This document shows positions 35,901-46,509 of a stretch of 64,000 nt of DNA, one piece after another (position 1 is the stretch's first letter; each line of letters opens with the position of its first letter). A program made the translations under genes and the position numbers. The DNA comes from Gonatopus flavifemur (taxonomy: Eukaryota; Arthropoda; Insecta; Hymenoptera; Dryinidae): positions 18,786,001 to 18,850,000 of the forward strand of contig JAFFJZ010000003.1 of the NCBI GenBank assembly GCA_018340375.1. The letters are read 5' to 3'. The notes under the pieces were generated by a model. That model saw nothing but the letters and a program-made list of their open reading frames with translations. It ran no database searches and had not been told where the DNA came from.

Positions 35901-38900
35901 CTATTTTTCATTTTCTACGACATATTTTCTGAATTTTTAATCGTGGAATCTTAGAAATTATACACTGAGGAAAAAATGTTTAAGGACACATTCATGATTT
36001 CTGGAAATTAGAATTTTACTCAGGGAAATCACAGGGAAATTGATTGAACAAAACTTGTCTGAACCCTGATCGTTCATCGAAACGGAATTTAAACTGAAGA
36101 TGAGGGAATATGTTGTTTATGAACTGCCGTGTCACAAAATTGATGTTTGAAATGTTCAAAATAATTTCTACGATATATGTATGTGTATACTTATACATCT
36201 TCTATTCATTCTTCTCTGATCATAAAATGTTGTAAATTTTTTTGAAGATAATTTCCTTGTTGCAAGAAAAATAGTGTTCTACTTGGCAAAAGATTTCCTC
36301 GTCTAATAGTTTAGCGGAAATCCCACTGAATGTATTGATTCACTTTGAAACATCACGAATAAATAATAACAGACATTTCAATCCCCGTCCTCCATAACAT
36401 TTCATTCCTGCTACGCCGATCAATCATTCATGGAATACGCAAACTCTCATAGATTGGAACGATTATTTTTGTATATGCCGATATTTTAGGATCATGTACT
36501 TGCAACGTGGAGTCGGATAGGGGTTCGTTGTTCATTGTTAACCTTCACAATTTTGGGACGTCGTCGCGTTTTAAAAACTCCTGAATTTTAGGGTACATTA
36601 TATATAAGAGTCAGTTATTACTAAAAAGTTAGTTCTAAAAGACTAATTTTTAGTGAAATGTTTTCCTCTTCCTTGGATACAAAACGATATATCTATTCTT
36701 TCTATAAAAAAAAAAATGTTGAGAAAAGTTGTCCCTAAAAATCTTAACCAGAAAGACCCCTTATTTAAGACGCTGAACTGCGATTTAAAACGCTTCTGGT
36801 TAATCTTCCACGAGAATATTAAATTTGGTATTATTACTATTTTATCCACGATACCTTCATAGCAAAAAATGTCTCCGTAATATCTCGGAATGTCGCTACA
36901 ACATTACAAAAACATTCATCATATTGCAACAATATTCCAGGACTTTACTGAGACACTGTGTATATTTGAATATCATCTCAAAACTACACTTACGTGTAAA
37001 ATTTTGATAACATCTTCGTGAAATTTTTTCGGAGTATTACGTAAAATGGCTGGCAAAGCACCTTGCACCAAAGTATTGCTGCCTATTATTCGTTGACTCA
37101 AACACTGAAGACCTGTGCGGATCTAAAAAAATACAAATAAAAGTTTCTCATGTCTCTAAACTTTTCTGTATTCTTATTTATCTTCGAACCAATATGAGAG
37201 ACATTGGTTGTAGAATAACGACAAAGAAAAAGTATACACTGGTAAAAATGCAGTGTGCAACTAAGAGTGCAAAAGAAGCGCCTGCAAAGTCCATTAAGAG
37301 GATATAAAAAGCTTGGAAAGTGTAGTTTGGTGGTTTTTCAGGTGTGTATCAAAGGTGATGGGATCTATGACGCGTAGAAAGCATAACTAAAACATTTTTA
37401 CAAAAATGTAATATTCCAACTGACTTTCTAGTACGTTTGCAAAGGGTAGGAATTGAAGCGTACTCTGATTTTTTATAAACGCTTACACTCTGGAAACACA
37501 GTTTCTTCCAACCAAACAAAATTTTGGTTGAAATGAACGCATGTTTTATTTCAGTCGACCAAAAATTTTCTTTGCGTTCATTTCAATCAAAATTCTGTTT
37601 GGTTGGAACAAACGTTTTCTCAGTGTATCGTAATTCCGCCGGAAAAAGTCAATTGGCGCGTATCACGCTTTCTGGATGTTTTCTTACATCAATCAACATT
37701 TTTCTAACGCTCGTTGAACATTATTCTTCCACCAGGGTAAAGAAACCTCAAAAAATATCAATCGAAACTTATTCATAGTGGCCAGGTCTGTGATAGAAAA
37801 TCCTCCAAACTTTTTTATCCGTTATTGAAATGAATAAATACCTCAGCGCCAAGAACATTTCTACGATCATGTATGATGATCCATCCCATTCGCCATCCGG
37901 GAACCAAGAATCTGAAACATAAAAAATATTTGTGTCCCAGCTACGGTTAGCGTACTTCGCATCGGTATAGTAACGACTTGAGAGTATTTAACAATCGAAA
38001 GGTCCATGAATTCGTTAGATCGAAATCAAGTCCTCTTAATAAACTTCAGTTCGTTTCAATCTAACAGACCGTTAATAGATTGGAATGAACGTTAAGCACT
38101 ATCCATGTTATAACTTCGGATCAAATTGGCTTTTGTTCCAGCCGAAAAAAATGGATAGAAGAAATCTCGATCCGCGTTAAATCTCAACTGAACAGGGAGT
38201 CCGTGTATGGGGAAATAACAAGTCGAACGAATATATGTTCGAATTTCCAATGGGCACAGCTGCAGCGGTGAACCGCAAATTTTATACCCAATTCACGTTT
38301 CTGCGTGCACTCACCTTTTGGTCAATCCGCTGCACGACAAAATAGGAACCTCGGTCGATAGAGACGCCAAAGAGTGGAATGTTCGTCCAGGAAAAACCTG
38401 CAAACGATAAACACTCGAATGTGATAATATTCTTTTGATAAGAAATTCATTCGTTCAGATTCGAATCTGACACATAATCATCCGAATGAATGTATACAAT
38501 TATTGAGGTATTATGCTATTTTCTCCTACCGAAGTACGTAAATTTGAAATGTAACGATAAACATTCGTTTTTTGTCTACCTTCTGTCATTTTTTTTTACA
38601 CAATTTATCGTTTCAATTTGACGGAAAAGGTATCAATGAACAGTCGAATCATAAAGTTGATATACAACAGATTCGTATGTATCCATCAAAAAATTTCCAC
38701 TGCCATCACTCAATTCGCGAAAATAATAAAATAAATTTGCACGCTGATGGAAAAAGCTATTCAATTATTCAGAAGCGACGACGAAAGGATGGTATGGAAA
38801 TAAAAAATATGCAGCATTATTTTTATCTCTCGTGATTGAGGTATCGCATGATTGGAAATAACAACAATTTACCATGTGTTCGTAAATTTCGTCAGCTATG

Positions 38901-41900
38901 ATGGGCACGTAATAACGAGCCGCCACATCGAGGATGTCGAGTAGATGGTCTCGGCTGAAGACCGAACCACAGGGATTTGAGGGATTGTTTATAACGATTG
39001 CGGCCGTCGATTCGTCGATCTTCGCTTCTAGGTCATCCAGATCGATCTCCCAACCAAGCTCCGGCTACAGAAGCAAAACCATTAATATTTATATTATACT
39101 TGCTCCTTGGATAAACCTATCGTTCAACCTCCTCTCGTGTTCTTTGATTATTCTCAAGCACGAGATGTCTTCGATATGTATGGTGCGTAACCTTTCGTGA
39201 ATGGAAAATTCAATATATGATATTGATTAGCTTCATATTCGGAATAATGGGATATCAATGAGACCTTCTTTTCAAAATCAATCAAAATCTTACTTCATGA
39301 CTTCATTTTACTGCTTGTTGAGCGAAGAAGTTTCACGGTCAGTGATGTTTTATGTTATTATTTGATGTATATACATCAATTTATGTAAAGCGGGATTGCC
39401 GCAAGAAGTGTCTCATCTTCGCCAGTCAATTAAGGGAATACCACAAGAACTATAAAATTACACACGATTGTAGCTAACTTGATCTCCTCTAGTGATGGAT
39501 ATCGTGACTATGCGCTTTGATTTCATTGACGAAAAATGAAAATAGTTCCTTGAGTTAAAACATTCAGTTTAGCCAATTTTATTCTCGGTAAATTCAAATC
39601 AGTAAAAAGTATTGAGAATTAATGAAATTTCACTTAAAATCAATACTGAGTGTTCCACAGGTTGAATCAATGGGAGACTCAGCGGTGCGGTTTTCAGTAC
39701 TTTTTACTTATTCGAATTTGGAGAGTATGGAAGAGTTTAAGACGTGAATCTTTTGTCAAATCTCTGAAGTAAAGGTACGATCATCCTACTGTAGTGAATA
39801 TATAGAGAATTTCAACCATCACGTATTTCAATGTAAAACTAAGAATAGTCGAACTTTCGAATATTTTATTATAAAAAAAACACCCAGGGTATTTATTTAT
39901 AGGTAGATATCGCTTATGCCGTTCACGTTTTACATACCTATATACACAAAACATATAATATATGTACATAGATTAAGGGCTGAGGTGCTGAATCGAATTC
40001 TCCCCAAACTGAATGCCACGTTTGCCTTCGAGTTACGCCAACCAAATTATTCCTCTTCAATTTGCATAGCATTCATAATATATTATATTTGTTGAAACGA
40101 GGACAATTGTTTTCTCCGCTCCGATTGGTGCCCATAATCATCATTGGTATTAATATAATCATTTGAATTGTGAACCGAATTTACACGCTATCGCACGAAT
40201 GTCGAAGTTCATTATTTTTCATAGTCGGGTTCTTGTTATGCGAAATCATAAATGTCATTACTTACGAAACGGTACAAAAATTCTCACGGGTCCTGTATAG
40301 GAATTTTATGTATATTTCTATTTGTATAATTCCGTTGGAGTCCTAGGTGAGCAATTAGACGGCATAAATGATTTTAGCGGCTTACAAATTCAGGTGTCGA
40401 ATGAAATACAATGTTTCACGATGAATTCTAAATGTAGGGTGCACAGTTTAACGATCTGATATCATATTCTTCGAACGATGGACGAATTCAATCAATTTTT
40501 TTTCTCCCGGAAAGCTTAAATATCGAATTTTCGATTCACGAGAATGTAGTATCGACACATTTGATGGAATTTATTCTGCTGTGCAGAGAAGATATCTTTT
40601 GTAAAAATCGAAGAAAGTAATTTTAGGTAAAATGTGGATTGGATTACAGATTCACTGAGAAACAATGTCCTTAGATGGTCTCAGTCTTGTTAATAAATCT
40701 AATGATTTTTAAATCCATTGAATTACACTGAATCGTGTAACAAGTGAGCGAGCTCACGATTGGAATTACAATTCGCTTCTCTCTTTGAAAATATGTAAAT
40801 TTCGTTATGATAATATCAGAGAAACATTTGTACCAATTAGATATCAATTTACTTACACGTAAGTCGTAGGATTTAGTTGCGATACCAAGACCCTCGGCTA
40901 ATGTTCGATAAATGGAGAAACCAGGCCGTGGAATGAGAATGTTTTGGCCTTCTCTAGCTAATGCCGTAATACACAAGTCAAGAGCACAGGAACAACCGCT
41001 GCAGAGTATCACGTCCTGCAGATCGAATGTATAATGAAGGCATTAGTCATTAAAATCTTCTCCAGTGATTATATCGAATGTTATCGATTCTCTTGTAGGT
41101 ACTAGATGATTCGATATACAAAATGTTAATATCTATGAATTATCAATGCTTACCCAGCCAGCACAAAAGATCAATTTGAATTCTTGAAGACTTCTGCAAA
41201 ATCTCTTGAATAGTCCCCGTTATGCGATTTATAATGAATTCAATATGAATGCCCGAAGAATTCATTGCGGAATTCCGATATGAATTCTTTCTGAGCATTA
41301 AGTTGTTCATAAAGAGTTCATTTTAAATTCAAAGTATTCATAATGAATACATATTGATGAGCATAACGGGACTTCTTTGTGGGGACTCTTGTGCTGTATG
41401 GGTATATATATATGCAAAGCAATATTTTTTCCTCATCCCTGCATTGAATGACTTCTGCTATGAGATGCGAGGAATTGTGTTCGATGGATACGAATTGCGA
41501 ATAATTGTTTCCAATCATTTTCAACGGAATACTTTTTAGAAAGAGAAAAATCAAAGGGATGAACAAAACTCACTCTGTGCGTTCAATGTTTTCGAAGCTG
41601 ACAGGTATTTTATAGGAATTCGTGCTTTTGATTGATGCATCGCGGATGAATTGAAAATTTCATTTAATTAAAAATGATAACGTACAGCGAAATGATTTTC
41701 ATATGCCATTGAATTTGATACAAAAATGTTGTGTAGCGCGAGTTCTAATTAATTCAATCGTAAGTGTCATGATGGATCATATAAATCATTTTGATTGACA
41801 AAATGCTTTTCTGGAAGACAATCATTGATTCCTCAATTTCACGTGGATAAGTGAATATCGTTCCATATGTGTTATCAATTTTTAATTTTCAATTGGAAAG

Positions 41901-44900
41901 TTCAACTTACTTGAGGTTCCACCCTCGTATATTCGTTTGAGCTATACTCAGCTACTGCCTCTCGCGCTTTTTGATAGCCTGAAGTACATAAATAAGTTAT
42001 TAAATTGATTGAATGATGGTACGTTTATTCGTGTTATTAGTTATACGTGAAATGCACACTGACCTGTACTAGGGGCGTATCCATTGTACATTTGTGAAGC
42101 AACGCTCTCTTGGACAGCCTCGATTACTTCTTTGGGTGGCTTCAAGTTCCCGAACGTTGTTGGATCACCTTTAAATTGATAATCAAATTTTCATCAACAG
42201 ATCCTCTTGTATTCGTGTGATAGAATTGTAGGAGTGAAGATATTTCGAATATTTCAATCTCTTGAATCTGGTAATCAAAAGAAGATACTCCGCGAATAGT
42301 CTTGGTACTGGAATGTTACTGAAGTTTGAATTGTTTATTGAAACGAATTAATAATCGATTAACGAAATATTCAACTATTGAGGGGATACCAGCGAATCCT
42401 GGAAATGCAATCAGAACCATTGTTGTTTAGAAAAGGACACAACCAAAACTTTTCTGACAATTGTTCGAAAATGAAGTCATGAAATTATAAGATCATCCTA
42501 CACAGACCATTTTCAATCAATCAAGATAGTCTGTAAATAGAGCGATATTTTGATTGTATTGCTTAATTTTCGATTATTTGTCAAGATTTAAATAACGATT
42601 ATTCATCATATTTCGTGGATTTGAATTTTCGTTTCGTTTCTATAAACTATTCAACTTCTAGCAACATGTATTGAGGAATTTCAGTACATTTATTGAAATT
42701 TTACGGATTTTGTACCGCGAATTTTGAACTTCTGCAGTAAAATTCTAACTTCGGTCAATGTGCTGTTAATAATTTTGTAAATGAACTAGAATTTCCAGTC
42801 CAATGTTGAAGACTTCCAGTAAAAATTTCCTGCGGGGTCTCGAGGAAAGAGCCGGATCAGAAGCAGGACAAAACCCAGATGGCACTTTGAAGCTCCCCTG
42901 CAGAAGCTTATCCATGCGCGTCGCTTTTTGAGCGCACCAGCAAATTGCGCTCAACACCTTATCCATGTACGCCGCATTGTTAGAGCATGTGATCTAAGCT
43001 ATATCTGGGTTTAAAATCCGGTCGATTTCATTTTACTCGACTACAGATGAGAATTCATCCGGCTGTTTTCCAACAGTATTCAACTTGTGGAGATAATAAA
43101 AACATTTATTTTTACCTGTAGTCGAGTGAAATGAAGTCAACCGCACTGTTAGAAATTTCTGATTGAACTCCCAATTACATGTAATGGGAGGCAAAGTTAT
43201 TCACGTAACTGAAAAATTTATTGAAATTGTAATTACATTTGGATGAAATTTCAGTTGCGTGTAAATGAATTCTCATTCCAATCACAATGAATTGGAAATT
43301 TCATTTACAAATGTTCATGGAAAATGTATTAAATTTAAAGGCATTTCTAACAGTGCGGGTTTTAAACTTTGCAGGAATGCCACTATGTCCCTGTTTTACT
43401 CAACTTTAGGTAATTTTTTCGCCAACACACTTTCTCCGTGTGGATATGCCTGGGCGCGAACACAGTTATCAGGACGACACTTTTTTTCCAATTCTATCTC
43501 AATCCTTTCCAAGTTCCTGACACCCGGCAGAACTCGGGTACAAGCTATCCGTTTTTGATCCAGCTTTTCATAGATTTGGCTCTAAATGATTTGTGGCCTA
43601 ATGCAACCTCTTCAGGTCTCGTCGAGCTCTGGACCGGCTTTAAAAAGACCTGAGGGATGCAAGCAATCGTTTCTAGCGAGGTGGTTTTGAGACCAGGATT
43701 GATATACAAAGTGACTGCATGAAAAAACTGCGAATAGATGCGAGGAGTACGTACAACGTTTATTTGAAACACTTCTGTTACTGTTTGGATCACTTGTTTC
43801 ATCTTAGATCGAAGAGGAGGGATAAAAACCATCAAACTGTGGATAAATTTCATAATTGATTTCCTGATTTGCTTTGAATGAAATTAAATTCACTATGGCG
43901 CTTTATGACCGAGGAACAGTCTGACTTGAAGAATGCAATTCACTATGACACGACATATAAACCTGGATCAATTTACAACGTCTCATGGTAAATTCATTGA
44001 ATAGACGGTATATTCCTTCACTGCTATAATCCCGCAGTATATCAAACTCTAAATTCCTCTTCGCGTAATTCATTTTTTCAATGATCACAAGCGAACCTTT
44101 TCAATCTCAAACAAGAAGTCGATCCTCTATGTGGAAAGTCTAAAATCCGAGTTCATCCAGTAAATACATACATTGGAAACATATTTTCTTTTCCAATTTT
44201 TGGAAAGAAATATTTCAAACTTTCAAAAGAGACGCTCTCATGGAACATGGTACTCCATTCGTTGTGGGAATAAGTACCCCACAACTTTGATAATTCAACT
44301 ACAGGTCAAAAGACGTCCGAGCTTTTTCAAGTTGCGTGAAAAAGTTTACGCCCAAGTTTTCAATGGAACGGAACGGAAACGCTTTGAAAGTTATCAAAAC
44401 TTTGAAGGACAACTCCATAAATGAGGTGTATTTTTCAACGGAAACTACACATGTTATTATATCATTGATATCGAGAGAAAGCTTTTCCGTTATTTCTAGA
44501 ATTATGTGATGATCAATACTCACAAGTGCGTGAAAATCCTTTGAATCGAATCATCTAAATCTGAGTGTATCGGAAAGCAATTCAACAACTTCGTTGGTCT
44601 TTTCCTCTTCATCGAACCTATACAATTCGACTATAATGTCATCGTAGAACGCTGACATGCGATTTACAAATCATTGATCAGATATTTGGAAAACATCAAC
44701 GAGAGGAAGAATTTCATCTAAGATTCATCTTAAGAGAAAGAGAATTTTATTCTGAGTATCTGAAACATGTTGAAATTATCTCTCGTGCGTTGCACATCTA
44801 CGTTTCGAATATCTTGAACCTCAATTCGTACGTTAAAAATGTTTTATGATGTTTAGATTTTTTGAGAGAAACATGTTTAAGAAACCCGCAATCAAAGCAT

Positions 44901-46195
44901 TGGAGATTATTTTGACTCCTTCTAGCTGACTTGAGAAAAATGTGTAATGTTTCACGGAACATTATTTATGGAACTCAAGGTGAATTGATGATTTTTTTCA
45001 CAAATAACAATGTGTCAACCATTTTAGGAGGTTTTTTCACGCTGTTGGATAGTTCATGGGTTGAATATGATTGTTCAGAGCGAATCTGAACTGCATTTGA
45101 ATGTACTTAATCAACTACATGCTGATTGATTATGAGAAATTTTACTTTCAATGCGGGGAAAAAATGATTCACTTTTTGGCAATCTTTTGCAAGACTTTTC
45201 AACCAATACAATGTTTGGAATTTGTCGGAAAACGATGCATAAACATACTTTTCGAGGAATACTCTGAAAAATAGAATATTGTGTCTGTGAGATTACTTCA
45301 ATGTTGTCTGTTAAGGGAATTCTCTACGAGAAAAATCACACGTATCCCAAACTGCGACAAAATGCACATCCTGAACGATTGAATTCTGTTTCAATTATCT
45401 TGACTACCTTGAAAACGTGTTTTAAACTCTCATCCAGGAATTTTGTTAGTCAATAATGCGTATTTACCCAACAGTTCATGGTTTTTAATACAAACAGTTT
45501 TTGGAAAATTTTTCGGAATTAAACGTGCGAAATTCAATGAAATTGCAGAAAATAGTCCACAGAATAATTGAAAAAATTATAAAATGTCGTCCCTGAAGAA
45601 TCCAACATTGGCATCAACATTATTCAATCTGTGATCCGAATTTCCAACAGAATGTGTATTTTTGAAAAACAAAACGAGAAGTATAAAGTCATGAGAATAG
45701 CAATTACCATTTCTTTTTCTCCGTTTCCATTTGAATTCAACATGAAATAAATTACTCACGTTCTAACAGCCTGAAAATTTCACAGGGTACGGAAATGTCA
45801 AAAGATCTGATGATGTTTTTTCAGAATATTTTTACAATTAAACTGACGTCACGAAAACACATAATGCACTGAATTGCACGATGAGGTTTGGATCTGACCA
45901 TCGAATGCTGGAATTTCACTTGAGAAATGAGGTAATCAAATGAAATAGATTTCGCGAAATCTAATGCAAAATGAATTCCACCACAATTCTAAACAATCGA
46001 AAAGGACATTTGAAAAATTGATAGATTTTTCAAATAATAAAAAACAAACCAACCTATAGATAACGCAATCATCTTCTTATTAGGATTTGGATCAACAACG
46101 ATGTTTTCAACGATCGATCGTATGGGATTGTGAGTCCTTCTAGCGACATCGGAAGCTCGAACGTTCCATCGTTCCCGAATGTTCGGAGTTGACAT
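29752..46195 (-). CDS. Tat: Tyrosine aminotransferase, complete, 11 coding exons
   Basis: PLP-dependent class I aminotransferase that converts tyrosine and 2-oxoglutarate to 4-hydroxyphenylpyruvate and glutamate, the first step of tyrosine catabolism. Exons (minus): 46195-46054, 42168-42064, 41978-41911, 41015-40857, 39064-38873, 38397-38315, 37911-37842, 37122-36994, 33233-33150, 32006-31908, 29913-29752. All introns are GT-AG, and the joined frame is 1293 nt (430 residues plus TAG), slightly shorter than the vertebrate enzyme (about 450). Landmarks: NGYAPSTG (exon 2), [10 protein letters not shown] and PRPGFS (exon 4), [12 protein letters not shown] with Asn188 and ADEIY with Asp216/Tyr219 (exon 5), SCSGLTKR with the Schiff-base Lys249 (exons 6-7), and Arg386 in the last exon for the substrate carboxylate. 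The N-terminal [10 protein letters not shown] segment and [15 protein letters not shown] fit TAT rather than alanine or kynurenine aminotransferases. The start is the first ATG of exon 1; an upstream noncoding exon is possible. Confidence 0.95.
29976..30200 (+). repeat. Tract rich in TTTTCAGA / TCTGAAAA
   Basis: Many TTTTCAG and ATTTTCC words, irregularly spaced at about 15-30 bp. Similar tracts occur near 5940-6010, 8950-9020, 13380-13450, 20835-20950 and 35175-35300. It lies within the last Tat intron. Confidence 0.5.
30765..30890. mobile_element. Inverted-repeat element in the last Tat intron
   Basis: CACATGGAGCT pairs with AGCTCCATGTG, and inside it CTTGGTTGAAGAAAGAGG pairs with CCTCTCTCTTCAACCAAG. 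Limits are approximate. Confidence 0.6.
30909..31174. mobile_element. Fold-back MITE, 266 bp, in the last Tat intron
   Basis: CACGGAAAAAAAATAATAGT pairs with ACTATTTCTTTTTTTCCGTG. Arms of about 85 bp repeat AGTTGCAGCAACTACT and GATTTTCGACCATC. No clear duplication at the ends. Confidence 0.75.
31908..32006 (-). CDS. Tat: Tat exon 10 (residues 345-377)
   Basis: Encodes [20 protein letters not shown] and [13 protein letters not shown], the small-domain segment before the catalytic Arg. Acceptor TTGCAG and donor GTTTGT. Confidence 0.94.
32653..32980. mobile_element. TIR element (ACCCAAGTAGCA), 328 bp, in a Tat intron
   Basis: ACCCAAGTAGCACCAGAA at the left pairs with the right end TTCTGTTGCTGCTTGGGT. 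The left half is shared with 23078. It lies between Tat exons 9 and 10. Confidence 0.7.
33150..33233 (-). CDS. Tat: Tat exon 9 (residues 317-344)
   Basis: Encodes [20 protein letters not shown] then PDGAMYMM, the conserved PGL-P-PSGAMY block of TAT. Acceptor CAACAG and donor GTAAGT. Confidence 0.94.
33958..34404. mobile_element. TIR element (AGGGGTCATCCATAAACTACG), about 447 bp, in a Tat intron
   Basis: AGGGGTCATCCATAAACTAC pairs with GTAGTTTTTGGACGGCCCCT. Several poly-G tracts of 10 or more lie inside. No transposase ORF. It sits between Tat exons 8 and 9. An AT-rich internal stretch of TTTGAATAAA-like repeats may be a further insertion. Confidence 0.75.
36994..37122 (-). CDS. Tat: Tat exon 8 (residues 274-316)
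   Basis: Encodes [20 protein letters not shown] and the segment ending EDVIKILH, matching the helical domain after the PLP lysine. Donor GTAAGT. The intron downstream is 3.8 kb. Confidence 0.94.
37486..37625. mobile_element. Inverted-repeat MITE, family B copy 2, in a Tat intron
   Basis: A 140-bp fold-back with ends CACTCTGGAAACACAGTT and TTTTCTCAGTG flanked by TA on both sides, consistent with Tc1/mariner-type insertion. It shares ATTTTGGTTGAAATGAACGC with copy 1. It lies in the intron between Tat exons 7 and 8. Confidence 0.75.
37842..37911 (-). CDS. Tat: Tat exon 7 (residues 250-273)
   Basis: Encodes R(split)[30 protein letters not shown] is the conserved strand after the PLP lysine. Acceptor TTTCAG/A. 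Confidence 0.94.
38315..38397 (-). CDS. Tat: Tat exon 6 (residues 223-249)
   Basis: Encodes [20 protein letters not shown] then SCSGLTK. Lys249 is the predicted Schiff-base lysine. The exon ends two bases into the following Arg codon at a GTGAGT donor. Confidence 0.95.
38873..39064 (-). CDS. Tat: Tat exon 5 (residues 159-222)
   Basis: Encodes [31 protein letters not shown] and [12 protein letters not shown]. It carries the PLP-contacting Asn188, Asp216 and Tyr219 of class I aminotransferases. Donor GTAAAT. Confidence 0.96.
39589..39720. repeat. Inverted repeat, about 130 bp
   Basis: AAATTCAAATCAGTAAAAAGT pairs imperfectly with ACTTTTTACTTATTCGAATTT; an inner AATACT pair is also seen. It lies between Tat exons 4 and 5. 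Confidence 0.5.
40857..41015 (-). CDS. Tat: Tat exon 4 (residues 106-158)
   Basis: Encodes [32 protein letters not shown] and [12 protein letters not shown], the PLP-phosphate loop region. It is cysteine-rich: C110, C113 and C115 lie where relatives read T-SGC-SQ. Donor GTAAGT. Confidence 0.96.
41151..41404. mobile_element. TIR element (TACCCAGCCAGCACA), 254 bp, in a Tat intron
   Basis: TACCCAGCCAGCACAAAAG pairs with CTCTTGTGCTGTATGGGTA; inner CCCGTTATG/CATAACGGG blocks pair. It lies between Tat exons 3 and 4. Confidence 0.7.
41911..41978 (-). CDS. Tat: Tat exon 3 (residues 83-105)
   Basis: Short exon encoding [20 protein letters not shown] followed by PQ. Acceptor CTTCAG and donor GTAAGT; it closes in phase 0. 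Confidence 0.93.
42064..42168 (-). CDS. Tat: Tat exon 2 (residues 48-82)
   Basis: Encodes [15 protein letters not shown] through [10 protein letters not shown], the entrance to the active site. Acceptor AAAG/GT and donor G/GTCAGT; phase 1 on both sides. Confidence 0.95.
42378..42600. mobile_element. Degraded GGGGATACCAGCG element
   Basis: Begins TTGAGGGGATACCAGCGAAT and shares interior text with 54882 (ACAGACCATTTT, ATATTTTGATTGTATTGC). The right end is not clear. Confidence 0.5.
42907..43008. repeat. Two diverged direct repeats of about 50 bp
   Basis: CTTATCCATGCGCGTCGC and CTTATCCATGTACGCCGC begin two similar units 51 bp apart. The first contains the hairpin TTGAGCGC/GCGCTCAA. Confidence 0.5.
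43009..43368. mobile_element. Compound inverted-repeat block in the first Tat intron
   Basis: Outer ends GGTTTAAAATCCG and CGGGTTTTAAAC pair. Inside, 43019-43143 forms one hairpin (CATTTTACTCGACTACAG) and 43141-43358 another (CCGCACTGTTAGAAAT with GCATTTCTAACAGTGCGG). Two elements side by side or one nested pair. Confidence 0.6.
43369..46053. other. Tat intron 1, left part, no gene seen
   Basis: A moderately GC-richer stretch at 43370-43680 has ORFs on both strands but no recognisable domain. The rest is AT-rich. Confidence 0.5.
46054..46195 (-). CDS. Tat: Tat exon 1 (residues 1-47)
   Basis: Encodes the start Met and the TAT-specific N-terminus ([18 protein letters not shown], then [11 protein letters not shown]). 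It ends after the first base of a Gly codon at a GTTGGT donor, which is a weaker match than the other donors. A 3.9-kb intron follows. Confidence 0.92.
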
Positions 46196-46501
46196 CTCGT
46201 TGGTCCTTCCAGGTTGTACTTGACAGATCCTCTAATGGATACTGCAAGGACTCGCAAAGTCTCTCCTTCTCGTTAGATAATTTTTCTTCTTCTTTTTAGA
46301 TTTTCTCCAATTATATTTATTGGCGATACAACATTGAACCACTGAGGAACTTTGAAAAATTATCTGTCCTCCACTAGTTTGTTTCTACGATTCTTGAAAA
46401 TCGAATTTAATTGAATTTACCTCAATTCTTTTCACTCGGAAATATTTCAAGAGCTCAGATATTCACTCCGGTTTCAATGCGAAATTTCTTATTACTCGTC
46501 T

Positions 46502-46509
46502 CTTATATA
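46502..46509 (-). promoter_or_regulatory. Possible TATA box upstream of Tat
   Basis: TATATAAG on the minus strand about 305 bp upstream of the ATG would put the start site near 46475. The surroundings are AT-rich, so this may be chance. It is the only strong TATA-like match I noticed within about 400 bp. Confidence 0.3.

Noticed and set aside
29752..46195. Alternative call: alanine or kynurenine aminotransferase
   Set aside because: The N-terminal RWNVRASD block and the order [22 protein letters not shown] and CLPG fit TAT specifically.
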